From Micromonospora olivasterospora (GTDB lineage: Bacteria > Actinomycetota > Actinomycetes > Mycobacteriales > Micromonosporaceae), in the NCBI RefSeq assembly GCF_007830265.1, contig NZ_VLKE01000001.1, forward strand, positions 434,001 through 498,000: a stretch of DNA of 64,000 nucleotides. The letters run 5' to 3'. Positions 19,325 through 28,270 of the stretch are shown in pieces (the stretch's first letter is position 1; each line of letters begins with the position of its first letter). The notes under the pieces are model-generated. The model saw only the letters and a list, made by a program, of their open reading frames with translations. It had not been told where the DNA came from and did no database searches. The position numbers and the translations under genes are program-made.

Positions 19325-20338
19325 ATGCGAACTGTCGACGGGCGGGACGGCCTGATCATCGCGATCGACCAGACCCGGCTGCCGCACGAGGTCGAGTTCC
19401 TGGAGATCGGGACCGTCGAGGACCTGATCGTCGCGATCCGGTCGCTGGCGATCCGGGGCGCGCCCGCGATCGGCGTCGCCGGGGCGCTCGGGGTGGCCCT
19501 CGCCGCCCGGCTGCACCCGGACGACCCGGCGAAGCTGCGCGAGGCGCTCGACGCGATCCGGGCCGCCCGCCCCACCGCCGTGAACCTCGCCTGGGGCGTC
19601 GACCGGGTACGCGCCCGGCTCGAGGCCGGCGGCGCCGAGGCGGCCCTCGCCGAGGCCCTGACGGTGCTGGAGGAGGACGTCCGCTGCTGCCGGGAGCTGA
19701 GCGAGCGGGGCGCCCGCTGGCTGGTCGAGACGGTGGGCCCGCAGGTGGCGGTGCAGACCCACTGCAACGCCGGCGCGCTGGCCACCGTCGAGTGGGGCAC
19801 CGCGCTCGGCGTGGTCCGGTCCCTGCAGCAGCACGGGGCGCTGGCCCACGTGTACGCCTCGGAGACCCGCCCGCTGCTGCAGGGCGCGCGGCTGACCGTG
19901 TGGGAGCTGGCGCAGATCGGGGCGCCGCACACCCTGGTGGTGGACTCGGCCGCCGCGTCGGTGCTGGCCCAGGGGCTGGTCGACGCGGTCGTCGTCGGCG
20001 CGGACCGGATCACCGCCAACGGCGACGTGATCAACAAGGTGGGCACGTATCCGCTGGCGCTGGCGGCGGCCCGCGCCGGCGTGCCGATGGTGGTCGCCGC
20101 CCCGGAGTCGACCGTCGACCTGGCCACCCCGTCCGGCCGGGACGTCCACATCGAGGTACGCGCCCCCGAGGAGATCACCGCCCTCGGTGCCGCGGCCCTG
20201 GCCCCGAAGGGCACCGGTACCCTCAACTACGCCTTCGACGTGACCCCGGCGGACCTGGTCACCGCCATCGTCACCGAGCGTCGGGTCATCCTGCCGTCCG
20301 CCGGTGGCCGCCCCGACGACCCCGCCGACCGGGCCTGA
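19325..20338 (+). CDS. mtnA: S-methyl-5-thioribose-1-phosphate isomerase
   Basis: A 337-residue cytoplasmic enzyme of the methionine salvage pathway. It isomerises 5-methylthioribose 1-phosphate to methylthioribulose 1-phosphate; family members also accept 5-deoxyribose 1-phosphate. Recognisable motifs are IRSLAIRGAPAIGVAGALG (about residues 39-57), the active-site Cys box THCNAGALAT (about 145-154), and the Asp-containing VVGADRITANGDVINKVGTY (about 220-239). The length is normal for the family. ATG 19325 has GAGGGG 5 nt upstream. No mtnB, mtnC or mtnD follows. Instead, 34 nt downstream on the same strand lies a class II aldolase/SDR fusion, suggesting a shortened salvage route. Confidence 0.95.
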   Translation: MRTVDGRDGLIIAIDQTRLPHEVEFLEIGTVEDLIVAIRSLAIRGAPAIGVAGALGVALAARLHPDDPAKLREALDAIRAARPTAVNLAWGVDRVRARLEAGGAEAALAEALTVLEEDVRCCRELSERGARWLVETVGPQVAVQTHCNAGALATVEWGTALGVVRSLQQHGALAHVYASETRPLLQGARLTVWELAQIGAPHTLVVDSAAASVLAQGLVDAVVVGADRITANGDVINKVGTYPLALAAARAGVPMVVAAPESTVDLATPSGRDVHIEVRAPEEITALGAAALAPKGTGTLNYAFDVTPADLVTAIVTERRVILPSAGGRPDDPADRA

Positions 20339-20372
20339 CCCGCCCCGCCCCCTGCCGCGAGGAGCCGCCCCG

Positions 20373-22330
20373 ATGCGCAACCGCTGGTCCGCCGCCGACG
20401 CCCCGGACAGCTCCGATCCGGTCGCGCGGCTCGTGTACGCGTCCCGGCTGCTCGGGGCCGACACCGACCTGGTGCTGCACGGCGGGGGGAACACCTCGGT
20501 CAAGACGACGGTCACCGACCTCACCGGCGAGCCGGTGGAGGTGCTCCACGTCAAGGGCAGCGGCTCGGACCTGGCGACCATGGACGCGTCCGGCTTCACC
20601 GCGTTGCGGCTGGACCGGCCGCGGGCGCTGCTGCGACTGGAGCGGCTCGGCGACAGCGACATGATGAACGAGCTGCGCTGCGCCCGCCTCGACGCGACCG
20701 CGCCGGACCCGAGCGTCGAGACGCTGCTGCACGCGCTGCTGCCGCACCCGGCAGTGCTGCACAGCCACGCCGACGCCCTGCTGGCCCTGACCAACCAGCC
20801 GAAGGGCGCCCGGCTGGTCGAGGAGGTCTACGGCGACAGCGTCGTCGTGGTCCCGTACGTCATGCCCGGCTTCGACCTGGCCCGGCTCTGCGCGCAGCTG
20901 TACCCGGAGCGCGCCCACAGCGGCACCGTCGGCGTGGTCCTGCTCAACCACGGGCTGTTCACGTTCGGCGCGGACGCCGAGGAGGCGTACCGCCGGCACA
21001 TCGAGCTGGTCACCCTGGCCGAGGAACGGGTGGCCCTGCCGCGGCCCCGGGTCGCGCCGGCCGCACCGCGTCCGGTGGACCGGGTCCGGCTGGCCGGGCT
21101 GCGCCGGGAGGTCTCCGCCGCGGCGGGCGTCCCGATGCTGCTCAGCCGCCACGAGGACCCGGCCGTGCGGGCGTTCCTCGACCGGCCCGACCTGGCGGAG
21201 GTCGCCACGCGTGGCCCGGTCACCCCGGACCACGTGCTGCGCACCAAGCGGATCCCGCTGGTCGGCACCGACGTGGCCGGGTACGCCGACGCCTACCGCC
21301 GGTACGTCGACGAGAACCGCTCCCGGGCCCGCACCACGCTGACCGTGCTCGACCCCGCGCCCCGGGTGATCCTCGACCGGGAGCTGGGAATGCTCACCGC
21401 CGGCCGGCGGGCCGCCGAGACCGTGATGGCCCGGGACATCTACCGGCACACCGTCGACGTGATCGAGGCGGCCGAGGCGGTCGACGGCTACCAGGCGCTG
21501 CCGGCCCAGGACATCTTCGACCTCGAGTACTGGGAGCTGGAGCAGGCGAAGCTGCGCCGGGGCGGTCCGGCGCCGGAGTTCGCCGGCGAGGTGGCGGTGG
21601 TGACCGGGGCGGCCTCGGGCATCGGCCGGGCCTGCGCCGAGGCGCTGCTGGCCCGGGGCGCCTGCGTGGTGGCCCTGGACCGGGACCCGTCGGTCGGCCG
21701 CTCGGACGGGCCGGCCCGACTCGGCCTGACCGTCGACGTCACCGACTCCGCGGCCGTCGACGCCGCCCTGGACGCGGCGGTGGACCGGTTCGGCGGGGTC
21801 GACATCGTCGTCGCGTCCGCCGGGATCTTCCCGCCCAGCCGGGACATCGCCGCGCTGGACCCGACCGATCTGCGGCGCACGATGGCGGTCAACGCCGAGT
21901 CCGTGGCGTACCTGTTCTCCCGGGCGCACCCGCTGCTGGCGCTCGCGCCCCGCGGTGGCCGGGTGGTCGTGGTCGCCTCGCGCAACGCGCTGGCCCGGGG
22001 CCCGGCGCGGTCGCCTACTCCGCCTCGAAGGCGGCGGTGACGCAGGTGGCCCGGGTGGCGGCCCTGGAGTGGGCGGCCGACGGCATCCGCGTCAACGTGC
22101 TGCACCCCGACGCGGTCTTCGACACCGGGCTGTGGAGCGCGGAGGTGCTCGAGGCCCGGGCCCGGCACTACGGCCTGACCGTGGCGGAGTACAAGCGGCG
22201 GAACCTGCTGCGTACCGAGATCACCAGCGCCCGGGTCGGCGACCTGGCCGCCGCGCTCTGTGGGGAGGCCTTCGCGGCCACCACGGGCGCGCAGATCACC
22301 GTGGACGGGGGCAACGAGCGGGTGATCTGA
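20373..22330 (+). CDS. Bifunctional class II aldolase / short-chain dehydrogenase (RhaE-RhaW type), apparent -1 frameshift near 22004
   Basis: About 652 codons when one base is restored. Residues 1-400 form a class II (AraD/FucA) aldolase-type domain. It has the phosphate or Zn region LHGGGNTSVK, the metal-binding pair in VLHSHADALLAL and a third His in LLNHGLFTFGAD. Residues from about 405 form an SDR domain with VVTGAASGIGRACAEALL and VASAGIFPP. The catalytic serine region is followed by the predicted Y-S-A-S-K-A-A box, but the sequence changes frame between N-A-L-A-R-G and that box. Adding a G at 22004-22005 restores it, and the tail ends in TGAQITVDGGNERVI. Fusions of this type cleave ketose 1-phosphates (rhamnulose 1-phosphate in known cases) and oxidise the aldehyde. 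Adjacent mtnA suggests a methylthio- or deoxyribulose substrate. RBS GAGGAG precedes ATG 20373. Confidence 0.82.
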
Positions 22331-22338
22331 CCCCTCGC

Positions 22339-22357
22339 GGGGCCGGGGCGCGGCCCC
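22339..22357 (+). terminator. GC-rich hairpin after the aldolase gene
   Basis: GGGGCCG (22339-22345) pairs with CGGCCCC (22351-22357) around 5 nt, starting 8 nt after the stop and before the convergent remnant at 22372. Confidence 0.45.
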
Positions 22358-22371
22358 GTCCCCGGAAGGGG

Positions 22372-22647
22372 TCAGCCGGCGGCGAAGGCGAGCCAGCGGA
22401 CGCCGGCCGCCGCGAGGACGGCGCGTTTCCGGCCGGTGAGCGGCGCCCGCCCGGTGGCCTCGGCGACCAGGGTCGACCCGTCCCAGCCCAGCCCGGCCGG
22501 GACGCCACGCCCGCCGGTCACCTCGGCCGCGGCCGGCGTGAGCCACGGCTCGCGCCCCAGGGCGGCGGCCAGGTCCAGGCCGTGCACGCCGACCTCCACC
22601 ACCCGGGTGACCAGGAACTCGGCCGGGGCCATCGCGTCGCCTCGCAC
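22372..22647 (-). pseudogene. C-terminal remnant of a mycothiol-dependent maleylpyruvate isomerase-like (TIGR03083/DinB-type) protein
   Basis: A 91-codon frame whose beginning FLVTRVVEVGVHGLDLAAAL, then GREPWLTPAAAEVT, matches the middle-to-C-terminal part of the actinobacterial maleylpyruvate isomerase/DinB family. The His of V-H-G-L-D is one of the usual metal ligands. The N-terminal half (about 130 residues with the other His ligands) is absent, and no RBS precedes GTG 22647. The product would be non-functional; a 5' deletion is the simplest reading. The family match is from memory of its motif and moderately sure. Confidence 0.6.
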
Positions 22648-22718
22648 GGCGACCGCCGTCGTTTCGTGCCGACCGGACCGGGTACGCGGCCGGGGCGACG
22701 ACGAGAGGGGGCTCGGAG

Positions 22719-23174
22719 ATGGCCGGGATCATGCTGCGCAGCGTCGCGTTCAACGACCACGACCGCCTGCCGGATCGTTTCGCCCGGGAGGGCGGAAACG
22801 TCTCACCGCCGCTGGAATGGGCCGACGTCCCCGACGGGACGCGGGAGCTGCTGCTGTTCGTCGAGGACCGCGACGCCGGCCGGGAGCCGTTCCTGCACTG
22901 GCTGGTCACCGGGATCAACCCGGGCTCCGGCGGGGTCGCCGAGGGCCAGGTGCCCGCCGGCGGCCAGGAGTGGCCCAACGGGTTCGGGGCCACCGGCTGG
23001 GGCGGCCCGCACCCGCCGGCCGGCGACGACCCGCACCGCTACTTCTTCCGCCTGTACGCCCTCGAACGGCCGCTGGAGCTGCCGGCCGCGCCCGGCGCCG
23101 GCGACGTGCACCGCGCGTTGGTGGACCGGGAGATCGCCAGCGGGAACATGGTGGGCACCTACGTGCGCGGCTGA
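22719..23174 (+). CDS. YbhB/YbcL family Raf-kinase-inhibitor-like (PEBP) protein
   Basis: A 151-residue cytoplasmic protein of the phosphatidylethanolamine-binding family. Typical blocks are the N-terminal GGNVSPPLEWADVPDGTREL (about residues 25-44), F-L-H-W-L-V-T-G-I-N, the G-P-H-P-P-A-G anion-binding loop (GGPHPPAGDDPHRYFFRLY, about 95-113) and a C-terminal helix with G-T-Y. The length is normal. ATG 22719 follows a GGAG. Function in bacteria is poorly known; ligand binding is presumed. It is monocistronic and convergent with the PAP2 gene. Confidence 0.93.
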   Translation: MAGIMLRSVAFNDHDRLPDRFAREGGNVSPPLEWADVPDGTRELLLFVEDRDAGREPFLHWLVTGINPGSGGVAEGQVPAGGQEWPNGFGATGWGGPHPPAGDDPHRYFFRLYALERPLELPAAPGAGDVHRALVDREIASGNMVGTYVRG

Positions 23175-23186
23175 CCGGACGGTCAG

Positions 23187-23218
23187 CGGGACCCCGGGGC
23201 CAGGCCGCCGGGGTCCCG
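23187..23218. terminator. Bidirectional terminator between PEBP and PAP2 genes
   Basis: A perfect 11-bp stem (23187-23197 with 23208-23218, CGGGACCCCGG) with a 10-nt loop fills the gap between two convergent stop codons (23174 and 23224). Confidence 0.7.
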
Positions 23219-23223
23219 GCCGA

Positions 23224-24105
23224 TCAACCCTTGTGGCGGGGCACCAGGCGGTGCACCGCGGCGAGCGCCAGCGCCGCCACCACGCCCATCGCCCCGGCGA
23301 TCCCGGCCGCGCTGCCGGCGTACCCGACGAACAGCGGCCGGCGGCCCAGCTCGTGCGGGTCCACCCGGGGCAGGTCGACCAGCCACGACAGGGCGAGCAC
23401 CGAGGCGACCACGGCCAGCGCGCCGCCGACGCCGAGCACGGCCGCGGCGATCCGGTGCGCGTCGGCCGGTTCCACCTGGGCCCGTTCCCGCTGGGTGACC
23501 AGCAGCAGCAGCCCGGCCACCGCCGCCCAGACGCCGACGACCAGGAACGCCGCGACGGCGTCGCTGGGCCGGTGCCAGCCGGCGGAGAGGGTGGCCACCC
23601 CGGCGGTGGCGGCGTACCCGGCGCCGAGGAACGCGCCGACGGCGCGCACCTTGCGGGGGAGCACCAGGATCAGCGCCAGCGCCACCGACGCCGCCACGGC
23701 CGCGTGCCCGCTCGGCAGGCTGTTGCCCACCGCCGCGCGCTCCGGGTCGATGCCGAAGTCCGGCCGGGCCAGGAAGTACTTGAGCAGCTGGGTGGTCGCG
23801 TTCGCGCCGCCGATCAGCAGCGTGGCCGTGACGGCCAGCGCCACCCGGCGGCGCATGAGCGCGATGAAGCCGATCACGGCCGTCGCCGCCAGCAGCGACA
23901 CCGCCGACATCGCGTTCAGGAGCCGGTCCACCGGCTCGTCGATGCGGTCGTGACCGATCCGGTTGCCGGTCAGCGCGACCGTGTCGAGCCACTGGCCGAG
24001 CTCGGTGTGCAGGGCGAAACGCCACACCACGACGAGCCCGGCTGTCTGTGCCAGGGCGAGCACGACCAACCAGACCGCCGTCCAACCCCTTGCCGTCTCA
24101 CGCAC
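23224..24105 (-). CDS. PAP2-family membrane phosphatase
   Basis: About 293 residues with six or more membrane helices. The phosphatidate-phosphatase signature is complete: KYFLARPDF (K-x6-R-P type), NSLPSGHAAVAAS and SAGWHRPSDAVAA. The His residues of the second and third motifs provide the nucleophile and relay. It likely dephosphorylates a lipid (pyro)phosphate at the outer face of the membrane. GTG 24105 is preferred: TTACGGT lies 6 nt upstream and no Shine-Dalgarno is visible, fitting a leaderless transcript. GTG 24111 is an alternative. It is divergent from the DUF3159 gene. Confidence 0.9.
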   Translation of the reverse strand: MRETARGWTAVWLVVLALAQTAGLVVVWRFALHTELGQWLDTVALTGNRIGHDRIDEPVDRLLNAMSAVSLLAATAVIGFIALMRRRVALAVTATLLIGGANATTQLLKYFLARPDFGIDPERAAVGNSLPSGHAAVAASVALALILVLPRKVRAVGAFLGAGYAATAGVATLSAGWHRPSDAVAAFLVVGVWAAVAGLLLLVTQRERAQVEPADAHRIAAAVLGVGGALAVVASVLALSWLVDLPRVDPHELGRRPLFVGYAGSAAGIAGAMGVVAALALAAVHRLVPRHKG

Positions 24106-24193
24106 CCGCACACCGTAACGGCACACCGGGGACGTCGCCCACTGGCCCACCGACGGCCGGCGATACGTTGGGGTGGACCTGGAGGAGGTGCCG

Positions 24194-24919
24194 GTGACCG
24201 CCATGCCCGAGCCCGATCAGACGACGGCGGCCCCGCGGCCCGCCGGCCGGCCGGAGTCCCTCGCGGACCTGCTGGGCGGGCGGCGCGGGGCGGTGGACGC
24301 GACCCTGCCGCCGGTGGCGTTCGCCCTGGGCTGGCTGTTCACCGGCCGGTCGCTGCTGGGCGGGGTCGCCGCCGCCGTGGTGGCCGGCACGGCGGTGGCC
24401 GGCTGGCGGCTGCGGCGCGGAGACCGGCCTCGGTCGGTGCTGGTCGGGCTGCTGGCGGTGTGTGTCGCCGCGCTGGTCGCGTTGCGCACCGGGCGGGCCA
24501 GCGACTTCTTCCTGATCCAGGTGCTGTCCAACGCGGCCAGCGCGCTGGCCTGGGCCGTCAGCATCGTCGTGCGGTGGCCGTTGCTCGGGGTGCTGGTGGG
24601 TGTGGCGCTGGGCCAGCGGGGGCGGTGGCGGCGCGACCCGGCGCTGCTGCGGGCGTACGCGCGCGGCAGCTGGGTGTGGGCCGGCACGTACGTGCTGCGG
24701 CTGGCCGTGTTCGTACCGCTGTACTTCGGCGGGCAGGTGCTGGCGCTGGTGGCGGCGCGGGTCGCGCTGACCTGGCCGCTGGTGGCGGCGGCGCTGGCGC
24801 TGAGCTGGCTGGTGATCCGCCGGTCGCTGCCGGCCGGGCACCCGGGGCTGCGGCACCCGGTCACCGAACCCAACCCGCCGGCCGGGAAGACCAGCCGGGG
24901 TGAGCGGGCGGAAAGATAA
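24194..24919 (+). CDS. DUF3159 family membrane protein
   Basis: About 241 residues. A soluble N-terminus with SLADLLGGRRGAVDATLPP, characteristic of DUF3159, is followed by six or so hydrophobic helices. Conserved pieces include GWRLRRGDRPRSVLVGLL, RTGRASDFFLIQVLSNA and RGSWVWAGTYVLRLAVFVPL. Actinobacterial members are uncharacterised membrane proteins of about this length. GTG 24194 is favoured by GGAGGAGG 5 nt upstream (24181-24188); ATG 24203 is also possible. TACGTT at 24164-24169 would place transcription start just before that RBS. Confidence 0.88.
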   Translation: MTAMPEPDQTTAAPRPAGRPESLADLLGGRRGAVDATLPPVAFALGWLFTGRSLLGGVAAAVVAGTAVAGWRLRRGDRPRSVLVGLLAVCVAALVALRTGRASDFFLIQVLSNAASALAWAVSIVVRWPLLGVLVGVALGQRGRWRRDPALLRAYARGSWVWAGTYVLRLAVFVPLYFGGQVLALVAARVALTWPLVAAALALSWLVIRRSLPAGHPGLRHPVTEPNPPAGKTSRGERAER

Positions 24920-24920
24920 G

Positions 24921-24952
24921 GGAGAGGCCGCCACGGGGGGAGCGGCCTCTCC
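24921..24952 (+). terminator. Hairpin terminator after DUF3159 gene
   Basis: A perfect 11-bp stem (GGAGAGGCCGC at 24921-24931 with 24942-24952) and a 10-nt loop begin 2 nt after the stop codon. The remaining 300 nt to the roadblock gene stop at 25256 show no gene or structure I can support, although two short T-runs (25003 and 25016) stand out in this GC-rich background. Confidence 0.75.
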
Positions 24953-25255
24953 GGTGACGTACGTTACTCCGTCAAAGACCGTGGTGTGATCCCCCGACGG
25001 CCACTTTTTCCGGTGCTTTTTCGCGGCAAGTTCGGCTTCGGGCGGTGCCGCGGGCCGGCCGGTCCGCCGCGTCGACCGGACGGTCTGCTCCACCCGGCTC
25101 GACGTGGGGATCGGGCCGCCCGCCGAGCGCCCTCCTCGGTTCTCCCGGCCCGGCACGATCTCCGGGCGGGCGGGCCGCGCCACCCACCCGGAGAGGCCGG
25201 ATCACCCGTTCGGGAACGGGTTGCCGCGTCGGCGTCGCCGCCCCCGGGGGCGTTC

Positions 25256-25678
25256 TCAGCGGGGCAGCGCCTGCTGCAGTTCCGCCCGCAGCGCCGGCGT
25301 GAGCATCTCACCGGTCTGCTTGGCCAGCCGGGCCATCTCGTAGCCGACCACGCCGATGTCGGCGTCCGCGCCGGCCAGCGTGGCCAGGATCGACCCGTCG
25401 CGGATCTGCATGACCAGGAAGTAGCCGCGGCCCATCTCCACCACGGTCTGCTTGACGACGTCGTCGTCGAACATCTGCGCCGCCCCGGCGGTGATGCTCA
25501 TCAGCCCCGAGGTCACCGCGGCCAGCTTGTCGGCGTGGTCGCGGGGCAGGTGGTCGGAGACGGCCACCAGCAGCCCGTCGGACGACACCACGATCGCGTG
25601 CACCACCCCCGGCACCCGCTCCGCGAACCGGCTGACCAGCCAGCTGAGGTCCTGCGCCTCCTGGCTCAGGGTCATCAT
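25256..25678 (-). CDS. Roadblock/LC7 domain protein (CvnB-like)
   Basis: A 140-residue cytoplasmic protein with the roadblock/LC7 fold: [20 protein letters not shown], then [12 protein letters not shown] and the conserved [16 protein letters not shown]. In conservons this protein pairs with the CvnA kinase and with a CvnD GTPase. The ATG overlaps the kinase stop (ATGA) and has GGAGG 6 nt upstream, so it is translationally coupled. The DUF742 and GTPase genes that normally follow are missing; the operon ends here against the convergent DUF3159 gene. Confidence 0.93.
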   Translation of the reverse strand: MMTLSQEAQDLSWLVSRFAERVPGVVHAIVVSSDGLLVAVSDHLPRDHADKLAAVTSGLMSITAGAAQMFDDDVVKQTVVEMGRGYFLVMQIRDGSILATLAGADADIGVVGYEMARLAKQTGEMLTPALRAELQQALPR

Positions 25679-28188
25679 TGTTGTCCTCCTTCGCTGCGCC
25701 CGCCGACCGGCGGCAGGACAATCTCGGGGGTCTCCTCGGCCTCGGCCCGCCGCACCCCGTCGTAGAGCCGCGACAGCATGCCGCCCACGGCCTCCGGGTC
25801 CGGATCGTGTCGCCGCTGCTGCGGCCGCGCCGATCCCGTCGCCGCGGCCAACAGGGCCATCGGCACCCGCACCGGCAGCCCGCGGTCGTTGATCCCGCCG
25901 GTGACCGGCACCGCCGGCGGCACCGGGGCCGAAGCCGCCGCCGGGGTCGGGCCCTGCCGCGTCCACCAGCCGCCGCCCGTCGCCTTCTCCGGGCACGCCG
26001 CCGGGGCCAGCACGTCCTCCGCCCGCACCGGCACCGGCCGGGCCGGTCGGGGCGCGACCGGGGGCTCGGGCCGGCGGCCCGCCACCGGCAGCTGCCTCGT
26101 GTCCGGCGACGCGGCCGGGCGGCGGGGTGACCCGGCCAGCGCGGCGGTCAGCATCCGGCGGGGCGCCGGCGGGTACAGCCCGGCGGGCGGGACGGCGGTG
26201 AGCAGGGCGCCCGGGATCACGACCCGCGCCACCAGGCCCTCCCGGCCGGGACGCAGCCGCACCTCCACCGCGTGCCGGGCGGCCAGGTGGCTGACCACGA
26301 ACAGGCCCATCCGCTCCGACGCCGCGACGTCGGCGGCCGGCCGGGTGGCCAGTACCTCGTTCGCCTCGGTCAGCGCCGCCGGGCTCATTCCCAGCCCCGC
26401 GTCGGCGATCTCCACGACGGCGCCGAAGGCCTGCGGCTGGGCCGTCACCACCACCGCCGTGTCCGGCCGGGAGAACGCGGTGGCGTTCTCCAGCAGCTCG
26501 GCGAACAGGTGGACCAGGTCGCCGACGACGTGCCCGACGAGGTGCAGGTCCGTCGCCGGCTCGTGGCGTACCCGCTGGTACTGCTCGGTCTCGGCGGCGG
26601 CGGCCAGCAGCACCGCGCCCAGCGCCACCGGCCGGTTCCACCGCCGGGTCGACTCGCTGCCGGCGAGCACCAGCAGGCTCTCGTCGTTGCGCCGCATCCG
26701 CGCCGCCAGGTGGTCGAGTTTGAACAGGTTCTCCAGCTGGTCCGGGTCGTTCTCCTCGCGTTCCAGCTCGTCGAGCAGCTCCAACTGCCGCTCCACCAGT
26801 ACCTGGCTGCGCCGGGCGAGGTTGACGAACATCGCGTTGACGTTGCGGCGCATGGTGGCCTGCTCCACCGCGACGCCGACCGCGCTGCGGTGCACCGCCA
26901 CGAACGCCTCCGCCAGCTCGCCGATCTCGTCCAGCGAGCGGACCACCGCGGGCGGCACCTCGATGTCGGGCACGCCACCGCTGACCTGACGGAGCCGGTC
27001 CAGCGCCTCCGGCAGCTCGATCTGCGCGATGCGCAGCGCCTGGCCGCGCAGCAACCTCATCGAGCGGGCGATGGACCGCCCGATCAGCACGGAGATCAGC
27101 ACCGCGACCAGCAGCACGGCCACCGCCCCGCCGGCCAGCGCCAGGGTCGCGCGCAGCTGGCCCGCGCTGGCCGCGTCGGCCCGGGTCACCGCGTCGGCCA
27201 CCACCGCCTGTTCGAACTGGCGCAGCAGCTCCTGCCGTTGCTCGCTGGCGGCCCACCACTGCGGCGCGGGCAGCACCGCCGGCTCCGCCCCGCCGCTGGG
27301 CAGGCTCTGCTCCTCCAGCTCCGTGGCCGCGACGAACGCCGGGTCCGCCGCCGTGGCCTCGTACCGGCGGATCTGCTCGGCGGTGGCCGCGGCCCGGAAC
27401 GCGCCGAGGGCGGTGAGCTGCTGGGCGCGCAGGTCGGTCAGCTCGACCTGGTCCTCCACCCCGTACCGGCCGGCGCGGGCGGCGGCGTACAGCTCGGCGC
27501 GGCCCCGGGAGGACACCTCCTTGGCCCGGGCGAGTTGCACGTAGCGCAGCACGGCCTCGTTGAGCGCCCGCTGTCGCTCGCCCGCCGAGGGTTGCGCGAG
27601 CAGGGTCAGCAGCGCGTCGACCGCCCGGTGGTAGGTGCCGAGGATGGTGTCGCCGGCCAGCACCGCCGGGGGCACCGTCGGCCGGATGTAGATGACCTGG
27701 TCGTACGCCTCCAGCACCTCCGAGTACGCCACCTGCCACGCCGCGGTGGTGTCGGCCAGCGGCTCGGCCGCCCGCCGCAGGTCCTGCACGGCCCGGTCGC
27801 TGGCCAGGTGCAGCGGCCGCAGCGCGGCGATCGCGGCGTCCCGGTCGGCCCGGCCGGCCGCCCGGCGCAGCTCGGCGAGCTCACCGGCGGTGCGGTCGCG
27901 CTCCTGCTGGAGCTGGTGCACGACGGCGGTGATCTCCGGACCGATGCCGACCTGCCGGGCGAACTGGCTCAGCGCCGTGGTCTGCCCCACCAGGCCCCGG
28001 GTCTGCACGCCGGCCAGCACCAGGAAGGCCGCTGTCGGGATCACCAGCACGGCGGTGAGCTTCGTGCCCATCCGCCAGTCGCGCAGCCGCAGCGGCGAGC
28101 GGCGGCGGTGGGGCACGACGCGGACGTCGAACCGGCGCCGCGCGTGGTTCGACACCCCGCCCCGCGCCCCGCCGGGACCTACGCCCAA
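25675..28188 (-). CDS. Conservon-type sensor histidine kinase (CvnA-like, NIT-like sensor, HAMP, HATPase)
   Basis: 837 residues. TM helix 1 (about 45-65) leads to an extracellular sensor region (about 66-340) of alternating helices resembling a nitrate/nitrite-sensing domain, then TM helix 2 (about 345-370) and a HAMP linker ([16 protein letters not shown]). A dimerisation segment follows ([20 protein letters not shown]). The ATPase domain has the N-box ([15 protein letters not shown], about 560) and G1 box ([12 protein letters not shown], about 594). The last 200 residues are Pro/Ala-rich and disordered, as in CvnA proteins. TTG 28188 is chosen because GGGAGG lies 5 nt upstream. It is coupled to the roadblock gene downstream. 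The signal is unknown. Confidence 0.9.
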   Translation of the reverse strand: MGVGPGGARGGVSNHARRRFDVRVVPHRRRSPLRLRDWRMGTKLTAVLVIPTAAFLVLAGVQTRGLVGQTTALSQFARQVGIGPEITAVVHQLQQERDRTAGELAELRRAAGRADRDAAIAALRPLHLASDRAVQDLRRAAEPLADTTAAWQVAYSEVLEAYDQVIYIRPTVPPAVLAGDTILGTYHRAVDALLTLLAQPSAGERQRALNEAVLRYVQLARAKEVSSRGRAELYAAARAGRYGVEDQVELTDLRAQQLTALGAFRAAATAEQIRRYEATAADPAFVAATELEEQSLPSGGAEPAVLPAPQWWAASEQRQELLRQFEQAVVADAVTRADAASAGQLRATLALAGGAVAVLLVAVLISVLIGRSIARSMRLLRGQALRIAQIELPEALDRLRQVSGGVPDIEVPPAVVRSLDEIGELAEAFVAVHRSAVGVAVEQATMRRNVNAMFVNLARRSQVLVERQLELLDELEREENDPDQLENLFKLDHLAARMRRNDESLLVLAGSESTRRWNRPVALGAVLLAAAAETEQYQRVRHEPATDLHLVGHVVGDLVHLFAELLENATAFSRPDTAVVVTAQPQAFGAVVEIADAGLGMSPAALTEANEVLATRPAADVAASERMGLFVVSHLAARHAVEVRLRPGREGLVARVVIPGALLTAVPPAGLYPPAPRRMLTAALAGSPRRPAASPDTRQLPVAGRRPEPPVAPRPARPVPVRAEDVLAPAACPEKATGGGWWTRQGPTPAAASAPVPPAVPVTGGINDRGLPVRVPMALLAAATGSARPQQRRHDPDPEAVGGMLSRLYDGVRRAEAEETPEIVLPPVGGRSEGGQQ

Positions 28189-28270
28189 ACCCGCCTCCCA
28201 GGTCCCTCACGTCCACCGCAACCGGACGGCGGGATCCATCCAACCAGTCCGGCCGGCGGTGTCAACGGAC

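Noticed and set aside
24972..25205. Minus-strand 77-codon frame in the DUF3159-roadblock gap
   Set aside because: Arg/Gly/Pro-rich, no RBS, no recognisable family; typical of chance open frames in high-GC DNA.
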